Positions 26,469 through 35,002 of a stretch of DNA of 64,000 bases are shown here, piece after piece. Source of the stretch: Dyella thiooxydans (GTDB lineage Bacteria > Pseudomonadota > Gammaproteobacteria > Xanthomonadales > Rhodanobacteraceae); NCBI RefSeq assembly GCF_001641285.1, contig NZ_CP014841.1:4056501-4120500 (forward strand), in the 5' to 3' direction. Numbering within the stretch: position 1 is the first letter of the stretch; each line of letters starts with the position of its first letter. The notes beneath the pieces are model-generated. The model saw only the letters and a program-made list of their open reading frames with translations, was not told the DNA's origin and ran no database searches. The position numbers were made by a program, and so were the translations under genes.

Positions 26469-27779
26469 ATGCTTGCCTACTACCTGGACCTGGCTTTGCG
26501 CAGCTTGCGCCGCAGCCCCGTGCTGACCGGCCTGATGGTGTTGGCGATCGGCCTGGGCATCGGCGCCAGCATGACCATGATCACAGTGCTGCACGTGATG
26601 ACCGACGACCCGCTGCCAGGGCGCAGTGCGCGGCTTTACACCCCGCATCTGGACCCCTTGCCGCTGGACTACAAACGGCACGAAGGCAGCCCCGACCCGG
26701 CCGACGACATGACCTGGCCCGATGCGATGGCGTTGCTCAAGGCCCATCGCGCCGTGCGACAGGCGGCGATGTCGGGCGGCTCGCTGCTGCTGCGCCCTGC
26801 GCGGGCGGATCTGCATCCGCTCTATGTGAGCGGTCGTTATGCCACGGCGGAGTTCTTCCCGATGTTCGGCGTGCCATTCGAGCGTGGCGGCGGCTGGAGC
26901 GCAGCGGACGACGCGACCGGTTCGTCGGTGGTGGTGCTGGCCGACGCGCTGGCACGCAAGTTGTTCGGCACGAGCGATGCGGTGGGGCAGACGGTGCGCC
27001 TGGGCGAACATGATTTCCGGGTGATCGGCGTGACCGCGGACTGGGCGCCCAAGCCGCTTTTCTACGCCGACCAGACCGGCAACCAATACAGCGATGCCGA
27101 TCTGTTCTTCCTGCCGCTCTCGGTGGCGATGGGGCAGAAGTTTCCGGTCAGCGGCAACCAGTCCGCCTGGGGCAAGGGCGAATCGCCGTCGCTGACCAGC
27201 GCGAACATGAGCTGGCTGCAGTTCTGGGTACAGCTGGACACACCGGCACAGGTGGCGGCCTACCGGCAATACCTGGTCGACTACTCGGCGCAGCAGAAGG
27301 CGCTGGGCCGCTTCCAGCGTCCGCCGACGAACGCGAAGCTCTACGGCCTGATGGGCTGGCTGGCGCACGAAAACCTGGTGCCCGGGGATGTGGACCTGCA
27401 GCTGTGGCTGGCGCTGGGCTTCCTGTTCGTGTGCATGCTCAACATCGTGGCGTTGCTGCTGGCGAAGTTCCTGCGCCGCAGTGGCGAGATCAGCGTGCGC
27501 CGCGCGCTGGGGGCGCGGCGACGCGACATCTTCGTGCAGTTCGGCATCGAGTCGGCGCTGATCGGCGTGGCCGGTGGCGTACTGGGCCTGGGTATCGCGC
27601 AACTCGGACTGTGGAGCATCCGCCAGCGTCCGGACGACTACGCCAGGCTGGCGCAGATGGACCTGTCGATGCTGCTGGGAACCGTGGTACTCGCGGTGCT
27701 CGCCAGCATGCTGGCCGGCCTGCTTCCGGCGTGGCGGGCCTGTCGCGTGCAGCCCGCGCTGCAACTCAAGGGAGGGTGA
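26469..27779 (+). CDS. FtsX/MacB-like permease, pair 7 type A (lacks the conserved cysteines)
   Basis: 436 residues from ATG 26469 with AAGGAG seven bases upstream. It differs from the other A proteins in two conserved places: the boundary motif LSGDPLP is MTDDPLP, and both periplasmic cysteines are replaced (A233 in QSAWGKG and M247 in ANMSWLQFW). The surrounding tryptophans are kept, so the alignment is unambiguous. Coupling segment LAKFLRRSGEISVRRALGARRRDIF. In the membrane the usual NTVGLLL is NIVALLL. Confidence 0.93.
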   Translation: MLAYYLDLALRSLRRSPVLTGLMVLAIGLGIGASMTMITVLHVMTDDPLPGRSARLYTPHLDPLPLDYKRHEGSPDPADDMTWPDAMALLKAHRAVRQAAMSGGSLLLRPARADLHPLYVSGRYATAEFFPMFGVPFERGGGWSAADDATGSSVVVLADALARKLFGTSDAVGQTVRLGEHDFRVIGVTADWAPKPLFYADQTGNQYSDADLFFLPLSVAMGQKFPVSGNQSAWGKGESPSLTSANMSWLQFWVQLDTPAQVAAYRQYLVDYSAQQKALGRFQRPPTNAKLYGLMGWLAHENLVPGDVDLQLWLALGFLFVCMLNIVALLLAKFLRRSGEISVRRALGARRRDIFVQFGIESALIGVAGGVLGLGIAQLGLWSIRQRPDDYARLAQMDLSMLLGTVVLAVLASMLAGLLPAWRACRVQPALQLKGG

Positions 27780-27782
27780 TCC

Positions 27783-29015
27783 ATGCAGATCCGGCCGATC
27801 CTTTCCACCCTGCGCCACCACAAGCTCACCGCCCTCATGCTGACCCTGCAGGTGGCCTTCACCTGCGCCATCGTCTGCAACGTGGTGTTCATGGTGGCCC
27901 AGCGCGTGCAGCGCATCAGTGTGCCCACCGGCATTGCCGAAGACGAGGTGTCGGCGATCCACAGCACGGGGATAGAAAAAGGCGAAAACGCACAGGCGCG
28001 GCAAACCGCCGACCTGGCAGCCTTGCGCGCGGTTCCCGGGGTGCGTTTCGCCGCGGCGGTCAGCTATTCGCTGCCACTGGACCGGAGCGAGTCGTCCAGT
28101 GGCATCTGCCCCAGCAAGCAGGCGCTGGATCGGGCGATGCAGCTCAATACGATCGAAGGCAGCGGATGCATGGAGCCTGCCGGATACGACGGCACACCGG
28201 GTCTGCTTGCCACCCTGGGCCTGCATCTCGTCGCGGGACGCGATTTTCTGCCGGACGACTACGTGGACAAGGGCAAGCCGGCGGTGGCGATCGTCACACG
28301 CGCGCTGGCGCAGAAGATGTATCCGGGGCAGCCCGCGTTGGGGCAGAGCATGTACGACGGCGACCACTTCATCCGCATCGTCGGGATCGTGGACACCCTG
28401 CTGCGGCCGGCACCGCGCAAGCCGGGGCTCGACGGCGACAGCATCATCTGGCCGCAGCGCCCCGAGGGTCCTGGCGTGCTCTACGTGCTGCGCAGCGCGC
28501 CACGGGATCGCCAGCGGGTGCTGGGGGCTGCCGAGGCCGCGCTGCTCAAGGCCAACCCCGATCGCATCATCAATCCCGGGCAGATGCAGACCTACACCGA
28601 GATCCGCCGCGCCTACTTCCAGCGGGACACCACCATGATCGGCCTGCTCGTCGCATCGGCACTGGGCCTGCTGTTCGTCACCGCGCTCGGCATTGCGGGG
28701 CTGGCGAACTTCTGGGTGCAGCAGCGCCGGCGAAGCATCGGCATCCGCCGGGCGATCGGTGCCACGCGCAGCGACATCCTGCGCTATTTCCAGGCCGAGA
28801 ACTTCCTGATCGTCAGTGCCGGCGTGCTGCTGGGCACGCTGCTGGCCGTGGCGCTCAACCTGCTGCTGATGAGCCACTACGAGCTGCCGCGTCTGCCACT
28901 GTGGTACCTGCCGGTCGGTGCGCTGGCGCTGTGGGTGCTGGGCCAGCTCTCGGTGCTGGCCCCGGCGCTGCGCGCCGCGGCCGTGCCGCCGGTGGTGGCG
29001 ACGCGCAGCGTGTGA
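27783..29015 (+). CDS. FtsX/MacB-like permease, pair 7 type B (has two extra periplasmic cysteines)
   Basis: 410 residues, beginning three bases after its partner, the tightest spacing in the array, with GGAGG seven bases before the ATG. First helix AFTCAIVCNVVFMVAQR; coupling helix NFWVQQRRRSIGIRRAIGATRSDIL. Alone among the seven B proteins it has two cysteines in the periplasmic domain, C109 (SGICPSK) and C129 (GSGCMEP), within a loop about ten residues longer than in its relatives. It ends with the standard PPVVATRSV. Confidence 0.93.
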   Translation: MQIRPILSTLRHHKLTALMLTLQVAFTCAIVCNVVFMVAQRVQRISVPTGIAEDEVSAIHSTGIEKGENAQARQTADLAALRAVPGVRFAAAVSYSLPLDRSESSSGICPSKQALDRAMQLNTIEGSGCMEPAGYDGTPGLLATLGLHLVAGRDFLPDDYVDKGKPAVAIVTRALAQKMYPGQPALGQSMYDGDHFIRIVGIVDTLLRPAPRKPGLDGDSIIWPQRPEGPGVLYVLRSAPRDRQRVLGAAEAALLKANPDRIINPGQMQTYTEIRRAYFQRDTTMIGLLVASALGLLFVTALGIAGLANFWVQQRRRSIGIRRAIGATRSDILRYFQAENFLIVSAGVLLGTLLAVALNLLLMSHYELPRLPLWYLPVGALALWVLGQLSVLAPALRAAAVPPVVATRSV

Positions 29016-29052
29016 GGTGGGATCGTTGCAAGGAAGTCCCGAGGAGCTTGGA

Positions 29053-29721
29053 GTGAAACAGGTCATCAGGATGACGGCGTGCCTTGCCGCACTCGTGTGC
29101 AGCGGTTGCGTGATGCATCTGGACCAGCCGACCGAGATCGCGGCGGGGCATCTGCCGCGCCCGGTCTACTCGGTCGATGGCGGCGTGCATCTGGCGGCCC
29201 GGGCGGAGGCGGGCAAGATCCGCAGCGTCGACGGCGGCGTCACCCTGGGCGAGGGGGCCACCGCGAAGACCATCGACACCGTCGACGGTCCGGTCGTGCT
29301 GGAGCGTGGTGCGACCTGCCGGCACGATCTGTCCGCGGTGGACGGCCGGGTCTCGCTGGCCCCGGGAGTCCATGTCGGCGGAGACGTGCAGACCCTGGTC
29401 GCCGGCCTCGATGCCCGCGACGCCGAGATCGCCGGCGCGATCCGCACGGTGTCGGGAGAGATCCTGCTGCATGGCACCACCCATGTCGGCAAGGGGATCT
29501 ACCTGGACAAGCCGCGCCCTTCCACCGATGCGCAGGACGAGGTGTGGAAGCGACTGCCGCGAGTGGTGATCGGTCCGGGCGTGGTGGTGGACGGCCCGAT
29601 CGTGGCCGCTCGCGGCGGCACGCTCTGGGTCAGCCGGCGGGCACGCATCGGTGCCGTCGAGGGTATCCGGGCGCAATGGTTCGACGGAGCGAGCCCGCCG
29701 GACCTTCCCGGCATGAAATGA
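29053..29721 (+). CDS. Putative lipoprotein with short beta-repeat units
   Basis: 222 residues from GTG 29053 (GAGGAG six bases upstream); ATG 29071 is the alternative. The N-terminus is a lipoprotein-like signal, MTACLAALVCSGC, though the -3 residue is Cys rather than Leu. The body carries irregular repeats of the form [ST]VDGxV followed by a short glycine turn (SVDGGVHL, SVDGGVTL, TVDGPVVL, AVDGRVSL, TVSGEILL), as in bactofilin-like or DUF4097-like beta-solenoids. No named domain is certain. It lies 37 bases after the last permease, so it is probably the distal gene of the operon and may act at the outer membrane with the pump. Confidence 0.75.
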   Translation: MKQVIRMTACLAALVCSGCVMHLDQPTEIAAGHLPRPVYSVDGGVHLAARAEAGKIRSVDGGVTLGEGATAKTIDTVDGPVVLERGATCRHDLSAVDGRVSLAPGVHVGGDVQTLVAGLDARDAEIAGAIRTVSGEILLHGTTHVGKGIYLDKPRPSTDAQDEVWKRLPRVVIGPGVVVDGPIVAARGGTLWVSRRARIGAVEGIRAQWFDGASPPDLPGMK

Positions 29722-29832
29722 CCCGCCGGAAGTTGGGCGGTGGTCGCGCGGTGATCTGTGGGGTGTGAGTAACGGCCCATCCCCGACCGCCCGGGTTCGG
29801 GCAGAATCGGGATTCTTTCCAGGGAGATGTCG

Positions 29833-31629
29833 ATGATGAAGCTGTTGCCGTTGGTGGTGGCCGTGGGCCTGGTGGTGGGGGGCGGCATGGCGCCGCAAGA
29901 AGTCAGGGCGGCATCCGCCCCGGCGACCGATGTGGCCGCTCGCGTGGCCGCGCAGAACAAGCTGCTCGACGAGCAGTGGCAGCACACGCTGGAGAATGCG
30001 CCTGAGTACGCGACCATCCTCGGCGACCTGCGCTACAACGACCGGCTCAGCGACCTCTCGCTCGCCCATGCGCAGGAAGAGTACCGCTGGACCGGCGATT
30101 TCCTGCGCCGCTTCCAGGCGATCGACACCCACGGCTTCAGTGAGAACGACAAGCTCAACCACGAGCTGATGGTGCGTCAGCTCAAGGATGCGATGCGCGC
30201 GCACGAGCTGAAGCTGGACGAGATGCCGCTGGACCAGATGAACGGCATCCACCTGCAGCTGGCCGGCTTCATCAGCTCGATCCCGTTCGACAACACCAAG
30301 GAATACGAGGATTACCTGGCGCGCCTGAAAGCCGTGCCGAGGGCGTTCGACCAGGTCACCGGGCTGGCGCGGCAGGGCCTGCGCGACCGCATGATGCCGC
30401 CGAAATACCTGCTGGAGGCGGTGGTCAAGCAGATCGATGCGATCGGCAAGCCGGCCGGCATGGACAGCGTGTTCGCCGAGCCGCTGAAGCATTTCCCGGC
30501 CTCGGTGCCGGCCGCCGACCAGGCGCGGCTGAAGCAGGCGATCCTGGCGGCGATCGACCAGGACGTGCGGCCGGCCTACGCGAAGCTGGGTGCGTTCGTG
30601 GCGAAGGACTACGCCCCGCACGGCCGCCTGCAGCCGGGTGTGTGGGACCTGCCCAACGGCGATGCGATCTACCGCTTCGACGTGCAGCAGATGACCACCA
30701 CCGACCAGACGCCCGAGCAGATCCACGAGCTTGGACTGAAGGAGGTCGCGCGGATCGAGGGCGAGATGACGAAGATCGCCCACGCCCAGGGCTACAAGGA
30801 TCTGGCCGCTTTCCGCGCCGCCCTGAAAACCAACCCGAAGGTGCACGCCACCTCGCGCGAGGACATCCTGAACCGCTACCGCGGCTACCTGGCGCAGATG
30901 CAGCCGGAACTGCCCAAGCTGTTCGGCCTGCTGCCCAAGACCAAGGTGGTGGTGGTGCCGGTGGAACCGTTCCGCGAGAAGGAAGCCGCAGCGGCCGAGT
31001 ATCACCAGGGCACGCCGGACGGCTCGCGGCCGGGACAGATCTTCGTCAATACCGGCGACTTCGCGCACCGCAGCGTGCTGACCATCGAGTCGACTGCCTA
31101 CCACGAGGGCATCCCGGGCCATCACATGCAGATCTCGATCGCGCAGACCCTGCCCAAGCTGCCGCCGTTCCGGCAGCAGGGCGGCTACACCGCGTACGTC
31201 GAGGGCTGGGCGCTGTATGCCGAACAGCTGGGCAAGGACATCGGCTTCTACAAGGACCCGCTGTCCGACTACGGCCGCCTGTCCGACGAGCTGCTGCGCG
31301 CCGACCGGCTGGTGCTGGACACCGGCGTGCACTACAAGCACTGGACGCGGCAGCAGATGGTGGACTTCTTCCACGCCCATTCCAGCGAGGACGAGCCAGA
31401 CGTGCAGGCCGAGACCGACCGCTACATCACCTGGCCGGGACAGGCGCTGGCGTACAAGATGGGCGAGCTGAAGATCCTCGAGCTGCGTGCCCGGGCGAAG
31501 CGCGAGCTGGGCAAGCGCTTCGACATCCGCGCCTTCCACGACGAGATCCTCGATGGTGGCGCGCTGCCGCTGGACGTGCTGGAGCAGCGCGTGGACGGAT
31601 GGATCGCGGCGCAGAAGGCAAAGGCGTGA
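29833..31629 (+). CDS. Secreted DUF885 family protein (putative zinc metallopeptidase)
   Basis: 598 residues from ATG 29833, chosen because AGGGAG (29821-29826) is six bases upstream; ATG 29827 directly abuts that site. A signal peptide (LLPLVVAVGLVVGGG...VRA) is followed by a largely helical body. The DUF885 signature YHEGIPGHHMQ begins at residue 423, with H424, E425 and H430/H431 as candidate metal ligands, and ESTAYHE and GYTAYVEGWALYAEQLG flank it. The expected location is the periplasm. Family members behave as metallo-carboxypeptidase- or oligopeptidase-like proteins, mostly uncharacterised. Its position between the permease array and the regulator suggests a peptide substrate for the system, which is inference. 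Confidence 0.88.
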   Translation: MMKLLPLVVAVGLVVGGGMAPQEVRAASAPATDVAARVAAQNKLLDEQWQHTLENAPEYATILGDLRYNDRLSDLSLAHAQEEYRWTGDFLRRFQAIDTHGFSENDKLNHELMVRQLKDAMRAHELKLDEMPLDQMNGIHLQLAGFISSIPFDNTKEYEDYLARLKAVPRAFDQVTGLARQGLRDRMMPPKYLLEAVVKQIDAIGKPAGMDSVFAEPLKHFPASVPAADQARLKQAILAAIDQDVRPAYAKLGAFVAKDYAPHGRLQPGVWDLPNGDAIYRFDVQQMTTTDQTPEQIHELGLKEVARIEGEMTKIAHAQGYKDLAAFRAALKTNPKVHATSREDILNRYRGYLAQMQPELPKLFGLLPKTKVVVVPVEPFREKEAAAAEYHQGTPDGSRPGQIFVNTGDFAHRSVLTIESTAYHEGIPGHHMQISIAQTLPKLPPFRQQGGYTAYVEGWALYAEQLGKDIGFYKDPLSDYGRLSDELLRADRLVLDTGVHYKHWTRQQMVDFFHAHSSEDEPDVQAETDRYITWPGQALAYKMGELKILELRARAKRELGKRFDIRAFHDEILDGGALPLDVLEQRVDGWIAAQKAKA

Positions 31630-31786
31630 GGCTTCCGGCTCCCGCTTTCCCTCCCGGCACTACCGGTGGAGAAAGCGCCGGGGCCGATGCTTCGGCCTGG
31701 ATCCGGTCGGGGGTGGCATTGACGCCCCCCGGCCATGCAACCTTTTCGCATGGAGCGGCATCCATGCCCGCATGTGTAGACGAAAG

Positions 31787-33127
31787 ATGCGCACCGTACT
31801 GATCATCGACGACAACCCGTCCGTGGGCGAGGCGCTCTCGCTGGCGCTTTCGCTGCACGAGATCCGCCCGCTGGTGGCGCTCACCCCGGAAGAGGGCCTG
31901 GCTATGCTGGCCCGCGAGAACGTGGGCGTGGTGATCCAGGACATGAACTTCACCGCGGACACTACCTCGGGCGAGGAGGGCGTGGCGCTGTTCCGGGCGA
32001 TCCGCGAGCAGCATCCGGACCTGCCGGTGATCCTGCTCACCGCGTGGACGCACCTGGAGACCGCGGTGGAACTGGTCAAGGCCGGTGCCGCCGACTACCT
32101 CGCCAAGCCCTGGGACGACGCCAAGCTGCTGGCCACGGTGGAGAACCTGCTGGAACTGTCCGAATCCACCCGGGAGGTGGCGCGCTCGCGCAACGAGCGC
32201 CGCCGCCGCCGCGAGAACCTGCGCAGCCGCTACGAGCTGGATGGCCTGGTGTTCGCCTCCGAGGCGATGGCGCAGACGCTGGAGCTGGCGTGCCAGGTGG
32301 CGCGCTCGGAGGTGCCGGTGCTGATCACCGGGCCGAACGGCGCGGGCAAGGAGCGCATCGCCGCGATCATCCACGCCAACTCGGCGGTGAAGCGCGGGCC
32401 GTTCATCGCGGTGAACTGCGGCGCATTGCCGGGCGAGCTGATCGAGGCCGAGCTGTTCGGCGCCGAGGCCGGCGCTTACACCGGCGCGAACAAGGCGCGC
32501 GAGGGCCGCTTCGAGCTCGCCGACGGCGGCACGCTGTTCCTGGACGAGATCGGCAACCTGCCGCTGCCGGGCCAGATGAAGCTGCTGCGCGTGCTGGAGA
32601 CCGGCCAGTTCGAGCGGCTCGGCTCCGGCCGCACGCGCCATGCCAAGGTGCGCGTGCTCAGCGCCACCAATGCCGACCTGAAGGCGATGATCAAGGCCGG
32701 TACGTTCCGCGAGGACCTTTACTACCGGCTCAACGTGATCGACGTGAACCTGCCGCCGCTGTCCGATCGCATCGACGACATCCTGCCGTTGGCCGAGCAC
32801 TTCCTCGACGGCCGCGCCGAACTGGGCGATGCCGCGCGCGAGGCGCTGCTTGGCTATCCCTGGCCGGGCAACGTGCGCGAGCTGAAAAATGCGATCGAGC
32901 GTGCGGCACTGCTCTCGGGCGGTCGTCCGATCACGCCGGAGCTGCTCAATCTTCCGGCGGTGGCGGCCAGCCCTTCGCGCAACCTGGACGAGCCCAGCCG
33001 CGAATCGGTGGAGGCGGCACTGGCAAGGGCCGATGGCGTGGTCAGCCGGGCGGCGCAATCGCTGGGCCTGTCGCGCCAGGCGCTGTATCGCCGCATCGAG
33101 CGTTACGGGCTGGCCGTCAGCGGTTGA
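31787..33127 (+). CDS. NtrC-family sigma-54-dependent response regulator
   Basis: 446 residues. Receiver domain at residues 1-125 with acidic pair DD (9-10), phosphoacceptor D52 in IQDMNF, and K in LAKPW; AAA+ domain at about 155-390; Fis-type helix-turn-helix at the end ([22 protein letters not shown]). Walker A is GPNGAGKE (182-189) instead of the usual GESGTGKE, Walker B is [12 protein letters not shown], and the sigma-54 contact loop is GAYTGA (229-234) rather than GAFTGA, a known functional variant. It is the only sigma-54 activator here and should bind the TGTCCG sites before the adaptor gene. Start ATG 31787 gives MRTVLIIDD, the normal receiver opening. Confidence 0.93.
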   Translation: MRTVLIIDDNPSVGEALSLALSLHEIRPLVALTPEEGLAMLARENVGVVIQDMNFTADTTSGEEGVALFRAIREQHPDLPVILLTAWTHLETAVELVKAGAADYLAKPWDDAKLLATVENLLELSESTREVARSRNERRRRRENLRSRYELDGLVFASEAMAQTLELACQVARSEVPVLITGPNGAGKERIAAIIHANSAVKRGPFIAVNCGALPGELIEAELFGAEAGAYTGANKAREGRFELADGGTLFLDEIGNLPLPGQMKLLRVLETGQFERLGSGRTRHAKVRVLSATNADLKAMIKAGTFREDLYYRLNVIDVNLPPLSDRIDDILPLAEHFLDGRAELGDAAREALLGYPWPGNVRELKNAIERAALLSGGRPITPELLNLPAVAASPSRNLDEPSRESVEAALARADGVVSRAAQSLGLSRQALYRRIERYGLAVSG

Positions 33128-33212
33128 TGCCGTGTCCACAGGTCGGCTGGCAGTGGCCTCCGGCCGCGCGGATGGCGTAAAAGGGGCATTCATGCCGACA
33201 AGGAGAGATGCC

Positions 33213-33536
33213 ATGACTCTGCGACTGCTGTTCGCCGGCGCCCTGCTGGCCGCGGGCGCCATCCACGCGCAGACCACCCCCACAGCCGCCAGCGACCACT
33301 GGAGCCAGCCGGCGCCGGCGTCGACGGTGAAGTACGAGGACGCCAATCCACTGAAGCCGGCGTCGGATTCGGGAAATCATTTCAAGTTCAAGGAGCGGCG
33401 CGGCGCCACGCCGATGCGCAACGATGCGATGGAGGCCGCGGGCAAGGCGCCGGTGATGGGCGGCAACCAGCTCGGGCGCGATGGCCGTCCCACCGTGAAC
33501 TGCGCCGCCACGCCGATGGATCCTGCATGTCGTTGA
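33213..33536 (+). CDS. Small secreted protein of unknown function between regulator and kinase
   Basis: 107 residues from ATG 33213 with AGGAGA six bases upstream. A clear signal peptide (MTLRLLFAGALLAAGAIHAQ) is followed by a mature part of about 87 residues, polar and probably largely unstructured, with DHWSQPAP, FKFKERRGATPMRNDAMEAA and two C-terminal cysteines (NCAATPMDPACR). No family recognised. The location between response regulator and histidine kinase makes a periplasmic sensor or accessory role possible, but nothing in the sequence proves it. Confidence 0.72.
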   Translation: MTLRLLFAGALLAAGAIHAQTTPTAASDHWSQPAPASTVKYEDANPLKPASDSGNHFKFKERRGATPMRNDAMEAAGKAPVMGGNQLGRDGRPTVNCAATPMDPACR

Positions 33537-33558
33537 CCCGCACCGGCCAGCGCGCCGC

Positions 33559-34950
33559 ATGATCCGCCGTCTGCGTTCGCTCGAGGGGCGGCTGAGCCTG
33601 CTGCTGATGCTGGCCGGCCTGGCTGGCGTGCTGGTGTACGTCGGTATCACCGACTGGCCGCTGCCGCAGTTGCTTGCCCTGCTGCACACGGATGCGAAGG
33701 GTGTGGCACCCGGCCCGGTACATCTTGGCTTCGGGGCGGGTCTCGCGGTCAGCCTGGCCGTGCTGGTGCCACTGGCGCTGTGGATGGCCAGCCTGGCGAT
33801 GTCGCCGGTCAGTCGCCTGCTGCGTGCGCTGGAAGGCTCGGTAGCGAGCTACCGCGATGGCGACTTCAGCATCTCGCTCGCAGTGAACCGCCGTGACGAG
33901 CTGGGCGAACTGATTGCCATGCACAACGCGCTTGGGCAGACCCTGCGCGATCAGCGCCAGCACCTGGTGCAGCGCGAGCTGCTGCTCGACACGGTGGTGC
34001 AGAACACGCCGGTGGCGCTGGTACTGACCGATGCCGGCGGGCGCGTCGCTTACGCCAACATCGCCGCGCGGCACCTGTTCAACGACGGCCGCAGCCTGCA
34101 TGGGCTGGTCTTCGCTGACGTCACCGCCGACGCACCGAAGGCGATGCGCGAGGCGGTGGAGCGGGGCGAGGACGCGCTGCTGACGGTGGAGATGGACAAC
34201 AGCGAGGAGACCTTCCACATCTCCCAGCGTGCTTTTCGCCTGCAGGGGCGGCCGCACCGCCTGCTGCTGTTCCGCCGCATGACGCGCGAACTTTCGCGGC
34301 AGGAGGTGGCGAGCTGGAAACGGGTGATCCGGGTGATCAGCCACGAGCTCAACAACTCGCTGGCGCCGATCTCCTCGCTGGCGCATTCCGGTGCCGAACT
34401 GGCGCGTCGCGGCGAGGTGGAGCGGTTGCCCGGCGTGTTCGCCACCATCGGCGAGCGCGCGCGGCACCTGCACGGTTTCATTGCCGGCTACGCCAGCTTC
34501 GCCAAGCTGCCGGCGCCACGCAAGGCAGAGGTGCCCTGGGGGCCGTTCCTCGAGGGACTGGCGCTGCATTGCCGGTTCCGCCTGCTGGGTGGAGCGCCTG
34601 CGCAGCCGGGCTGGTTCGATGCCGCCCAGGTCGAGCAGGTGCTGATCAACCTGATTAAGAACGCCCACGAGGCCGGGGGCCCCGACGACGAGGTCACCCT
34701 CGCCCTGCAGGTGCTGGGGCACGATCTGCGCATCGAAGTGGCCGACCGCGGTCCGGGCATGAGCGAGACCGTGCTTGCGCAGGCATTGCTGCCGTTCTAC
34801 TCGACCAAGCGCTCGGGCACCGGCCTGGGGTTGGCGCTGGCCCGCGAGATCGCCGAGGCCCACGGCGGGCGCATTGCGCTGGCCAACCGCGAGGGCGGCG
34901 GGCTGCAGGTGAGCCTGCTGCTGCCGCTGGCCGCCACGCGGGAGGTTTGA
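33559..34950 (+). CDS. NtrY-like membrane sensor histidine kinase
   Basis: 463 residues. Two membrane helices (about 11-29 and 54-76) bracket a short periplasmic loop of about 25 residues. A HAMP segment ([12 protein letters not shown]...), a PAS domain (about 150-250, [19 protein letters not shown]) and a HisKA-like region follow, with phosphoacceptor H262 in [13 protein letters not shown]. The ATPase domain has NLIKNAHEA (N box), DRGPGMS (G1) and GTGLGLALA (G2). The NN after the HE pair is typical of the NtrY/NtrB branch that phosphorylates NtrC-type regulators, so the partner should be the regulator at 31787. The small periplasmic loop suggests it senses the membrane or a partner protein. 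Confidence 0.92.
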   Translation: MIRRLRSLEGRLSLLLMLAGLAGVLVYVGITDWPLPQLLALLHTDAKGVAPGPVHLGFGAGLAVSLAVLVPLALWMASLAMSPVSRLLRALEGSVASYRDGDFSISLAVNRRDELGELIAMHNALGQTLRDQRQHLVQRELLLDTVVQNTPVALVLTDAGGRVAYANIAARHLFNDGRSLHGLVFADVTADAPKAMREAVERGEDALLTVEMDNSEETFHISQRAFRLQGRPHRLLLFRRMTRELSRQEVASWKRVIRVISHELNNSLAPISSLAHSGAELARRGEVERLPGVFATIGERARHLHGFIAGYASFAKLPAPRKAEVPWGPFLEGLALHCRFRLLGGAPAQPGWFDAAQVEQVLINLIKNAHEAGGPDDEVTLALQVLGHDLRIEVADRGPGMSETVLAQALLPFYSTKRSGTGLGLALAREIAEAHGGRIALANREGGGLQVSLLLPLAATREV

Positions 34951-34973
34951 CCGCCGCGCCGCTCGCCTATACT
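34947..34973 (+). promoter_or_regulatory. Possible sigma-70 promoter of the SPFH-NfeD-ThrE genes
   Basis: TTGACC (34947-34952) and TATACT (34968-34973) are separated by 15 bases, two short of optimal. They overlap the kinase stop codon and precede the next start by about 30 bases. It marks the switch from the sigma-54 cluster to an ordinary transcription unit. Confidence 0.45.
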
Positions 34974-35002
34974 CCGGACTTCACCGGAGGAAGGGGGTTG
35001 TG

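Noticed and set aside
10816-29015. The permease array as an assembly artefact (collapsed or repeated copies)
   Set aside because: The fourteen genes differ throughout in residues, lengths and spacing, so they are not duplicate reads of one locus.
26262-29066. A 934-codon minus-strand open frame opposite pair 7
   Set aside because: It is antisense to two clear permeases, with His/Arg/Gln-rich shadow composition and no start context; long antisense frames are expected at this GC content.
29785-29802. GCCCG/CGGGC hairpin before the DUF885 gene as an operon terminator
   Set aside because: It has a five-base stem and no T-run; it may only be chance in GC-rich DNA.
31660-31760. Possible terminator between the DUF885 gene and the regulator (GGGGGTG/CGCCCCC)
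   Set aside because: The stem is imperfect and the following CCTTTT is short and displaced by about 12 bases, too weak to call.
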